This document shows, one piece after another, positions 12,301 to 19,962 of a DNA stretch of 19,962 nt (positions are counted from its first letter, which is position 1; each line of letters opens with the position of its first letter). The stretch covers positions 3,149 to 23,110 of the forward strand of contig UZAN01048933.1 in assembly GCA_900618425.1 (NCBI GenBank), written 5' to 3'. The notes beneath the pieces were generated by a model. The model was not told the origin of the DNA. It did no database searches and was given only the letters and a program-made list of their open reading frames with translations. A program made the translations under genes and the position numbers. The DNA is from Echinostoma caproni (lineage: Eukaryota; Platyhelminthes; Trematoda; Plagiorchiida; Echinostomatidae).

Positions 12301-13980
12301 TGCAATTTGAAAAGGAGCTAAACTGCATGAATGACAAGTGCACGTTGCATATATCTGTCCATAGCTATTCTAAATACTATTGTGATAATTTCAGCCTAAA
12401 ATGATGGACGAATATGAAATCGAAGTCACTTGTTGTTGTCAAGGTTCGTTTGGTCCGATAGTGAAATTTGAAAAGGAGCTAAACTGCATAAATGAGAAGT
12501 GCACGTTGCATATAACTGTCCAAAGCTACTCTAAATGCTATTGTGAAAGTTTGAGCCTAAGTTGATGGACGAATATGAAATGAGACTAACTTGTTGTTGT
12601 CAGCTTTCGTTTAGTCTCATAGTGATATTCGTAAAGGAGGTATACTGCATGATTGAGAAGTGCTCGTTGCGTGAAATTGCTTAAAATGTTCTCAATACTA
12701 CTGTGAACATTTCAGCCTAGGATGATGGACGAATACGAAATGAAGGTAATTGTTGTTGTCAGGATTCATTTGGTCTGATATTGAAATTTGAAAAGGACCT
12801 TAACTGCATGAATGAGAATTTCACGTTGCAAATAACTGCCCAAAGATATTCTAAACCCCATTGTGAAAGTCTCACCGTAGAACGATGGACGCATTTGAAA
12901 TCGGAGTAACTTGTTGTCAGCTTTTGTTTCGTCCCATAGTCAAATTTGAAAATGAGCTAAACTGCATGAATGAGACGTGCATGTTGCATATAACTGTCCA
13001 AAGCTATTCCAGATACCTTGTGGAAGTTTCAGGCTAGGATGATGGAGGAATATGAAAGGAATTTAACATATTGTCCGTATTCGTCTTGCGCGATATTGAA
13101 ATGTGAAAAGGAGCAAAACTGCCCGCATGAGACGTGCACGTTGCTTATACCTGTCCAACGCTATTCTAAATACCATTGTGAAGGTTTCAGCCTAAAATGA
13201 TGGACGATTATGAAATGAAAGTAACTTGTTGTCAGGGTTCGTTTGGTCCCATAGTGAATTTTGAAACGGAGATAAACTGCATGAACGAGAAGTGCACGTG
13301 GCATTTAACTGTCCAAATATATACTGAATAAAATTGTGAAAGCTTCAGCTATAGATGGTGGACCATTAGTGAGTGAATGTAACTTGTTGTTGTCAGCTTT
13401 CGTTTGGTCCCATAGTGAAATTTTTAAAGGAGTTAAGCTGCATGAATGAGAAGTGCACGTTGCGTATAACTGTCCCATGTTTTCCTAAAACTATTGTGAA
13501 AGTATCACCCTAAGATAATGGACCAATATGAAACGAAAAACACTTGTTTTTGTCAGCTTTCGTTTGGCCCCATAGTGAAATTTGAAAAGGAGCTAAACTG
13601 CATGAATGAAAAGTGCACGTTGCATAAAACTCTCCAAAGCTATTCTAAATACTATTGTGAAAGTTTGAGCCTAAGATGCTGGACGAATATGAAATGAAAG
13701 CAGCCTGTTCTTGTCAGGTTTCGTTTGGTCCCATGGTGCAAATTGAAAAGGAAGCTAACCTGCATGCATGAGAAGTGCACGTTGCATATAACTGTCCAAA
13801 GCTAACCTAAATAGCATTGTGAAAGTTTCAGCCTAGGATCATGAACCGATATGAAATGAAAGTAACTTCTTGTTTTCAGCTTTCGTTTGGTCCCATAACG
13901 AAATTCGGATAGGAAGCTCACCTGCATGAAAGAGAAGTGCACGTTGCATATAACTGTCCAAAGCTATTCTAAATATTATT

Positions 13981-15705
13981 GTGAACGTCTCAGCCTAGGT
14001 TGAAGAACGATTAGGGAATAAAGAAACTTCCATTCAGCTTTCCTTCGGTCCGATATGGAAATTCGGAATGGAGCTTAAATGCATGAATGAGAAGTGCACG
14101 TTGCATATTACTGTCCAAAGCAATTCTAAATACTATTGTTAAAGTTTGAGCCCAAGATGATGGACGAATATATAATGAAGGTAAATTCTTGTTGTCATCT
14201 TTTGTTTGGTCCCATAATGAAACTTGAATAGGAGCTAAACTGCATGAATGAGAAGTGCACGTTGGATATAATTGTCCAAAGCTATTCTAAATACTGTTTT
14301 CAAAGTTTCAGCCTCAGATGATGGAGGAATATGAAATGAAAGCCACTTGTTGTTGTCAAGTTTCGTGCATTCCCATAGTGAAATTTGAAAAGCAGCTAAA
14401 CTGCATGAATGAGAAGTGCACGTTGCATATAACTGTCCAAAGCTAACCTTAATAGCATTGTGAAAGTTTCAGCCTAGGATCATGAACTAATATGAAATGA
14501 AAGTAACTTTTTGTTTTCAGCTTTCGTTTGGTCCCATAGTGCAATTTGAAAAAAACGTATATTGCGTGAATAAAAATGCACGTTGCATATTACTGTCCAA
14601 AGCAATTCTAAATACTATTGTTAAAGTTTGAGCCCAAGATGATGGACGAATATATAATGAAAGTAAATTCTTGTTGTCATCTTTTGTTTGGTCCCATAAT
14701 GAAACTTGAGTAGGAGCTAAACTGCATGAATGAGAAGTGCACGTTGGACATAATTGTCCAAAGCTATCCTAAATACTATTGTGAACGTCTCAGCCTAGGA
14801 TGAAGAACGATTAGGGAATAAAGAAACTTCCATTCAGCTTTCCTTCTGTCCGATATTGAAATTTGGAATGGAGCTTAAATGCATGAATGAGAAGTGCACG
14901 TTGCATATATCTGTCCAAATCTATTCTAAATACTATTGTTAAAGATTCAGCCTAAAATGCTGGACGAATATGAAATGAAAGTAACTGGTTGATGTCAGCT
15001 TTCTTTTGGTCGCAAAGTGAAATTTGAAAAGGACGTAAATTGCGTGAATAAAAATGCACGTTGCATATAACTGTCCAAAGCTATTCTAAATACTGTTGTG
15101 AACGTTTCAGCCTAGCACGATGGACGAATATCAAATGAATGTAACTTGTTCTTGTCAGGTTTCGTTTGATCCCACAAAGAAAATTGAAAAGGTGCTAACC
15201 TGCAGGAATGCGAGGAGCAGGTGTCACATAACTGTTTGAAGCTGTTCTAGATAATTTTTCGAAAGGTTCAGCCTTAGATGGTGGCCGCATATGAAATGAA
15301 GTTAACTTGTTTTCCGCTTTCGTTTGCCGCGAAATGAAACTTTAAAGAACAGAATTGTTTAAAATGTTCTCAATACTACTGTGAACGTTTCAGCCTAAGA
15401 TGATGGACGAATAGGAAATGAAAGTAACTGTTGGTGTCAAGGTTTCGTTTGGTCCCATAGTGAAAATTGAAAAGGAGCTGAACCGCATGAATCAGAAGTG
15501 AACGTTGCAAATAACTGTCCAAAGCTATTCTAAATACTATTGTGAACGTCTCAGCCTAGGATGAAGAACGATTAGGGAATAAAGAAACTTCCATTCAGCT
15601 TTCCTTCGGTCCGATATGGAAATTCGGAATGGAGCTTAACTGCATGAATGAGAAGTGCACGTTGCATATAACTGTCCAAGGCTATTCTAAACACTACTGT
15701 GAACG
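13981..15705 (+). repeat. Third higher-order family, marked by a replaced segment
   Basis: A monomer with GAAGAACGATTAGGGAATAA followed by AGAAACTTCCATTCAGCTTT in place of the usual GATGGACGAATATGAAATG and TTGTTGTCAGG blocks occurs at about 13,981, 14,781 and 15,542. GATTAGGGAAT is at 14,010, 14,810 and 15,571. The offsets are 800 bp (five monomers) and 761 bp (five monomers minus the roughly 38-bp deletion near 15,330). Companion monomers also recur: GAATATATAATGA with AAATTCTTGTTGTCATCTTT and TGTTTGGTCCCATAATGAAA follow at about 14,162 and 14,647. GCTAACCT with AATAGCATTGTG occurs at 13,801 and 14,442, 641 bp or four monomers apart. Five- and four-monomer registers are mixed here. Confidence 0.85.
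15290..15400 (+). repeat. Truncated monomer with internal deletion of about 40 bp
   Basis: After TTTGCCGCGAAATGAAACTT the sequence goes to AGAATTGTTTAAAATGTTCT, leaving out most of the GAGCTAAACTGC to GTGCACGTTGCA part. The tail ATTGTTTAAAATGTTCTC and CAATACTACTGTGAAC matches the monomer at about 12,675-12,715 (ATTGCTTAAAATGTTCTC), a sharing over about 17 monomers. This deletion explains the shortened 761-bp spacing of the surrounding higher-order repeat. Confidence 0.75.
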
Positions 15706-15719
15706 TCTCAGCCTAAGAT

Positions 15720-17230
15720 GATCGACGAATGGAAGATGAAATTACCTTTTTTCAGCTTTCGTTTGGTCCCATAGTGAAGTTTGAAGACGAGGTGAACAGC
15801 AGGAATGAGAAATCCACTTTGCGTATATAAGTCCAAAGCTATCATAAATACAATTATCAAACTTTCAGTCGAAGTTGAACGACCAATGGTAATTGCATTT
15901 AACCTGTTGTCAGCTTTCGTTTGGTCCCATATTAAGATTTGAAAACGAGCTGAACTGCAGGATTGAGAACTGCACGTTCCGTATACGTGTACAAAGCTAT
16001 TCTAAGTATAATTTTGAAACATCCAGCCGAATTTCATCGACGAATGGGAATTGAATGTAACCTGTTGTCAGCTTTCGTTTGGTCCCATATTAAAATTTGA
16101 AAACGAGCTAAACTGCAGGAATGAGAACTCCACGTTGCGTATAACTGTCCAAAGCTATTCTAAATACTATTGTGAAAGTTTCAGCCGAAGTTGATCGACG
16201 AATGAGAATTGAATGTAACCTATTGTCAGCTTTCGCTTGGTCCCATAGTGAAATTTGAAAACGAGCTAACCTGCAAGCATGAGAACTGCACGTTCCGTAT
16301 AAGTTGCCAACGCTATTCTTAATACTATTTTTAAAGATTCAGCCTAAGACGATCGACGAATGCGAATTGAATGTAACCTGTTGTCAGCTTTCGTTTGGTC
16401 CCAAAGTGGAATTTGAAAACGAGCTAAACTGCATAAATGAGAAGTGCACGTTGGGTATAAATGTCTCAAACTATTCCTAATACTGTTGAGAATATTTCAG
16501 CCTTAGATGATGAACGATTAATAAATGAAAGTAACTTGTCAGTTTTCGTTTGTTCTCGTGGTAAAATACGAAAACGAGCTTAACTGTTTGAATGAGGACT
16601 GCACGTTCCATATATTTGTCGAAAGCTTTTCTCATTTCTATATTTCATCGTTCAGCCTAAGATGATCGACGAATGTGAAATGAAAGTAACTTGTTGTCAG
16701 CTTCCGTTTGGTCCCATAGTGAAATTTGAAAACGAGCTAAACTGCATGGATGAGAACTGCACGTCCCATTTAATTGTCCAAATCTCTTCTAATTACCAAT
16801 TTGACAAAATCAGTCTTAGGCGATCGACGAAAACGAAATAAAAGTAACTTGTTGTCGGATTTCGTTTGGTCTCGCATTGAAGTGTAAATACGAGCTAAAC
16901 TGCATTATCGAGAACTGAACGTTCCATATAACTGTCGGAAGCTATTCTAAATACTATTGTTCATCGTTCAGCCTGAGATGATGGACGAATACGAAATGAA
17001 AGTTACTTGTTGTCAGCTTTTATTTGGCCTCATATTGAAATTTGAAAACGAGGTAAACTGCATGAATGAGAACTGCATGTTCCATATAACTATCGAAATC
17101 TTATCTGAACACCATTGTAGTACTTTCAGAGTAACTCCATCGATCAATTCGCCAAGGAACCAACTTGTTTTCCGCACTCGTTTGGTCTTCTAGTGATATT
17201 TTATATCGACGTGACCTGCAGCAATGAGAA
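15720..17230 (+). repeat. Diverged 158-bp subfamily next to the inversion
   Basis: The landmark GATCGACGAATG (canonical GATGGACGAATA) occurs at about 15,721, 16,036, 16,194, 16,352, 16,665, 16,823 and, as GATGGACGAATA, 16,981. The monomer is now about 157-158 bp. The 3-bp loss is visible as TTGTTGTCAGC where the rest of the array has TTGTTGTTGTCAGG. Other marks are GAAAACGAGCTAAACTGCA for GAAAAGGAGCTAAACTGCA and GAGAACTGCACGTT for GAGAAGTGCACGTT. The same spellings, reverse-complemented, appear in the inverted array to the right, so the two sets share a more recent ancestor with each other than with the array interior. Confidence 0.85.
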
Positions 17231-17260
17231 TCAGAATCAAATTTTTATGACGCAGCAATT
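17131..17260. other. Orientation switch (inverted-repeat junction)
   Basis: The last forward text is a degraded monomer: AACCAACTTGTTTTCCGCAC, TCGTTTGGTCTTCTAGTGAT and GACCTGCAGCAATGAGAAT, ending near 17,230. By about 17,250 the text reads GCAATTCGAAAGCTGACAAA, the reverse complement of TTTGTCAGCTTTCGAATTGC, which is a monomer part in the opposite sense. About 20-30 bp between (17,228-17,250) match neither orientation clearly. Both sides are more diverged than the array interior. The two arms could in principle pair as a large imperfect foldback. Confidence 0.85.
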
Positions 17261-19650
17261 CGAAAGCTGACAAAACATCTGTTTCTCCTGGTATGCACCT
17301 TTCATTTTAGTTTGAATGTTTCACAATAATATTTAGAATAGCTTTTGAAAGTTATATAGGAGGGTGAAGTTTTAACTGATGCAGTAGAGCTCGTAATAAT
17401 TTCACTATGGAACCAAAAGTAAGCTGCCAGCATGTTGGTCTCTTTTCTTTTTCGTCGAATTACCAAAGCCGAATGTTGTAAAACTTTACAAGGAATAGCT
17501 TTCGCAGACTAATCGAAGGTGCAATTTCCATTGTTGCATTGCAGCTCGTTCTAAGTTTTCACTTTGGGACCAAACAAAAACTGACAACATATTAGTTTCC
17601 CTTCCCTTTTGGCCGATCATTTTGGCTGTAAGTTTCATCATAGCGTTTAAAATAGCTTTTTAGTTTCATGGGAGTTGCAGTTCTCATTGATGCCGTTCAG
17701 CTCGTTTGAAAATTTTATCATGGGACCAAGCCAAAGCTGACAAAAACTAAATTTAATTTCGTAACCGTCCACCAACTGAAGCTGAAAGTTTTACAATAGT
17801 ATTTAGAATATAAGGGATACTTTGAATACTTTTTCTTTTATTTCGTATTAATCGATGCTTTTGGGCTGAAGCCTTCACAATAATAATTTTATTGTACTTC
17901 GACAGCAGTTTGACATTTGCAATTCTCAAATGGGCAGTTTATTTCGTTTTGAAATTTCACTAAGGACACTTCCAAAGCTGAAAAATCATCTTTCATTACC
18001 TATTATTTGGATAGTTTTGGCTGACAATTTCACAATAGTATTTAAAGTAGCTTTTCCTAGATATAAGGAAGCTCAGGTTCTCATGCATGGAGCTTAGCTC
18101 AGTTCAATGTTTCACTATGGGAAACTTCGAAAGCTGACAAAAAGTTGGTTTCATTTCATATTCCTTGATTATCTTAGGCTCGATGGTTCACAATAGTATC
18201 TAGAATAGCTATTGACAATTATATGGAAGGTGCTGTTGTCATTCATGTAGTTTAGTCCGTTTTCAAATTTCACTATCGGACCAAACGAAAACTGACAAAT
18301 ATTTTCTTTTATTTCGTATTTTCCGATGATCTTAGGCTTACAGTTTCACAATAGTATCAGGAATAGATTTTCACCTTTATTTGGAAGGTGCAGTTCTCGC
18401 TGATGCAGTTTAGCTCGTTTGGAATATTTCTTCATGCGAAACTTCTAATGGTTAAAACGGATAAGTTTCCTTTCCTGTTCATCGATGACCTTCGGCTGAA
18501 GGTTTCGAAATATTATTCAGAATAGCTTATGATCGTTACATATAAGGCGCATTTCTCATTATTGAAGTTTAGCTGGCTGTAAAATTTCACCATGGGACAA
18601 TTCGAAAGTTGCAGGAAATTTACTATCATTTCGCATTCGAAGATGATCTTTGGCTGAAAGTTTCACTATAGTATTTAAAATAGTTTTGGACAGTTATATT
18701 GAACGTGCAGTTCTCATTCCCGCAGTTATATCGAATAAATATTTTACTATGGAACACTTCGAAAGCTGACAAAAACTCAGTTCCACTTCGTATTGGTCGA
18801 TGATCTTAGGCTGAAAGTTTCACAATAGTATTTGGAATAGCCTTTGACGCTTATGTGGAAGATGCAGTTCTCATTGATGCCGTTTGGCGCGTTTTGATTT
18901 TTCACTATTGTAAACATCGAACGGTGAATTAAATTAACTCTTGTTTTTTATTCGTCGATGATCTTACGCTGAAAATTTCGGGTTAGTATTTAGAATAGCT
19001 ATTGACAGTTATAAGGAAGGTGCAGTTCTGATTGATGCATTTAACCTCATTTTGAAATTTCACTCTTGCATACAGCGAACCCTGACGAAAATTTAATTTT
19101 TTTTTCGTATCCGTCGATAATCTTAGACTCAAGATATCACAATAGTGTTTAGATTAGCTTTTGAGAGTTATATGGAAGCTGTAGTTCCCATCAGTTGAAT
19201 TGAGCTCGTTTTAAAATTTGCCTATGGTACACTTCGAATGCTGATGAAAAGTTAGTTTCTTTTCGTATTCGTCAATGATTTTAGGCTGATAGTTTCGATA
19301 TAACATTAGAACAAGCTTTTGACAGTTATATGTAAGGGCAGTTCTCGTGGGTTGAGATTTTCTCGTTCGAAACTTTCACTACGGGACACATCGAACGCTG
19401 ACAGAAATTTAGTTTCATTTCGTATTCGTCGATGATCTCAGGCAGAAAGTTTTAGAACAGTATTAAGAAATGCTTTTGACAGANACAGATATATGGAAGG
19501 TGCAGTTCTCATTGATGAAGTTATATCTGATAAATATTTCACTATGGGACACTTCGAAAGCTGACGAAAAGTTAATTTCTTTTCGTATTCGTCGATGATC
19601 TTAGGCTTTAGTTTTCACAATAGCCATTAGAATGGCTGTTAACAGGAATA
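17250..19650 (-). repeat. Inverted satellite array (about 15 diverged monomers)
   Basis: Reverse-strand monomers are recognised by repeated GATGATCTTAGGCTGAAAGT, TTCACAATAGTATTTAGAAT, AGCTTTTGACAGTTATATGG, AAGGTGCAGTTCTCATTGAT and TTTCACTATGGGACACTTCG. The GATGATCTTAGG landmark or a relative lies near 17,617, 18,009, 18,169, 18,334, 18,484, 18,641, 18,800, 18,957, 19,116, 19,273, 19,431 and 19,593, a spacing of about 158 bp. Divergence between monomers is greater than in the forward array and I see no higher-order repeat. Many copies have GGGACACTTCGAAAGCTGAC where the forward array, reverse-complemented, has GGGACCAAACGAAA. Base 19,484 is N, inside a short apparent insertion (AGANACAGAT). 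Confidence 0.93.
17765..17885 (-). repeat. Truncated monomer inside the inverted array
   Basis: Two successive monomer heads, CGTCCACCAACTGAAGCTGA at about 17,767 and ATCGATGCTTTTGGGCTGAA at about 17,851, are only about 85 bp apart instead of 158. After TTTACAATAGTATTTAGAAT the sequence enters ATAAGGGATACTTTGAATAC and then TTTCTTTTATTTCGTATT. The middle of the monomer (TGCAGTTCTCATTGATGCAG through CACTATGGGAC) is therefore missing. Confidence 0.7.
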
Positions 19651-19962
19651 TGTTGTGTCATACATTTGTCTCGTGTGTGCGGCACGATGTCCCTCGTGAA
19701 CGTGTTACCAAAGAGCCGCAAGAGTTACGCTATCCTCCAGACGTTTTTGATGTAGTGTAGGAAACAAACGGAGATGGACTCGTGCGAACGGCTGTGGTGC
19801 ATACAGGTGGCGGCAGGATAAGAAGAGATGTACGTCGTCTGTCTTTTAGAAGGAGCCGACTAGCACCCAGGTGATAGGCTAGGGGGTGTGCAGGCGTACT
19901 GCTGTAAGTCCAGTGAACTCCATTGTTTCGGGAGCGTAAGTAAGAAGGGGGAGCCAGAACAA
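19651..19962. other. Non-satellite flank at the right edge of the array
   Basis: The last recognisable monomer text is AGAATGGCTGTTAACAGGAA followed by TATG near 19,650. From 19,651 (TGTTGTGTCATACATTTGTC) the sequence no longer follows the repeat and becomes visibly richer in G and C, for example GTGTGCGGCACGATGTCCCT and CAGGTGGCGGCAGGATAAG. I find no long open frame, tRNA or recognisable domain in these 312 bp. The flank begins with TGTTG exactly where the repeat stops, the kind of end seen in LTR retrotransposons. No second LTR end, polyadenylation signal or primer-binding site is visible, so this remains a weak suggestion. Confidence 0.6.

Larger units (their letters stand above)
1..17230 (+). 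repeat. 161-bp satellite array, forward orientation (about 105 monomers)
   Basis: Head-to-tail tandem repeat. The landmark ATGGACGA (or a near match) occurs at 113, 273, 434, 595, 756, 917, 1078, 1238, 1399, 1560 and 1721, which gives spacings of 160-161 bp, and the period continues to about 17 kb. Recurrent blocks in order are GATGGACGAATATGAAATG, AACTTGTTGTTGTCAGG, TTTCGTTTGGTCCCATAGTG, GAGCTAAACTGCATGAATGA, GAAGTGCACGTTGCATATAA, CTGTCCAAAGCTATTCTAAA and TACTATTGTGAA. A consensus read by eye is 161 bp with about 36% GC. Monomers differ by scattered substitutions and small indels, so the array is moderately diverged. Base 1 lies inside a monomer, so the array extends leftwards out of the window. 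What is known of such DNA: it is usually heterochromatic and often centromeric or pericentromeric. The centromeric role here is inference only. Confidence 0.97.

Noticed and set aside
92..17193. Some thirty open frames of 60-113 codons on both strands as genes
   Set aside because: All are the same satellite text read in different phases. They recur with the 161-bp period, drift in frame because 161 is not a multiple of three, occur on both strands over the same bases, and lack any recognisable domain. I annotated no CDS.
1..17230. CRISPR array
   Set aside because: The repeated unit is continuous and about 161 bp. There are no short identical repeats separated by unique spacers, and adjacent copies are diverged.
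1..17230. Simple microsatellite
   Set aside because: The only short tandem motif is the two- or three-unit GTT run inside the monomer. The real period is about 161 bp.
1..19650. CENP-B box in the monomer
   Set aside because: I looked for the TTCG....A..CGGG pattern known from alpha satellite. The nearest text, TTCGTTTGGTCCC, lacks the required A and CGGG, so no canonical box is supported.
17250..19650. A second, unrelated satellite family on the right
   Set aside because: Reverse-complementing it gives the same blocks in the same order (CATATAACTGTC, AGCTATTCTAAATACTATTG, CCTAAGATCATCGACGAA), so it is the same family in opposite orientation, only more diverged.
19651..19962. tRNA, 5S rRNA or coding exon in the unique flank
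   Set aside because: No cloverleaf, no recognisable A and B box pair, and no open frame of useful length or known motif could be seen in these 312 bp.

Overview
The window is almost entirely tandemly repeated satellite DNA from a eukaryotic genome. I see no protein-coding gene, rRNA, tRNA or CRISPR array. The repeat unit is about 161 bp and AT-rich (about 36% GC in a consensus read by eye). It is repeated head to tail roughly 105 times on the + strand from base 1 to about 17,230. The array already runs at base 1, so it continues beyond the left edge. Long divergent satellite arrays with multimeric substructure are typical of pericentromeric, centromeric or subtelomeric heterochromatin in animals and plants. 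The sequence alone does not let me name the species; an arthropod or other animal is only a guess.

Layout. (1) About 1-7.3 kb: canonical 161-bp monomers mixed with a second type, called B here, whose 3' half is strongly diverged. B monomers recur at 2- and 3-monomer spacing, and 4.6-6.2 kb holds two copies of a clear five-monomer higher-order repeat of about 803 bp. (2) About 7.3-11.3 kb: a different set of variants, with a 318-bp dimer duplication and five-monomer spacing of about 797-800 bp. (3) About 11.3-13.8 kb: mostly generic monomers, with one rearranged spot near 12.13-12.30 kb. (4) About 13.8-15.7 kb: another higher-order family with 800- and 761-bp spacing, marked by a monomer with a distinctive replaced segment. 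(5) About 15.7-17.2 kb: a more diverged subfamily of about 158 bp that has lost one GTT unit. (6) About 17.23-17.26 kb: the repeat orientation flips. (7) About 17.26-19.65 kb: some 15 diverged monomers in the opposite orientation. (8) 19,651-19,962: non-repetitive, visibly more GC-rich flanking DNA, so the right edge of the array is in this window.

The picture is of a homogenised array interior to the left that grades into older, more diverged and finally inverted monomers near a boundary with other DNA. The many 60-110-residue open frames on both strands are echoes of the satellite. The consensus monomer happens to be open for 53 codons, and because 161 is not a multiple of three the frame shifts at each unit. 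The window also contains two unresolved bases (2,073 and 19,484).
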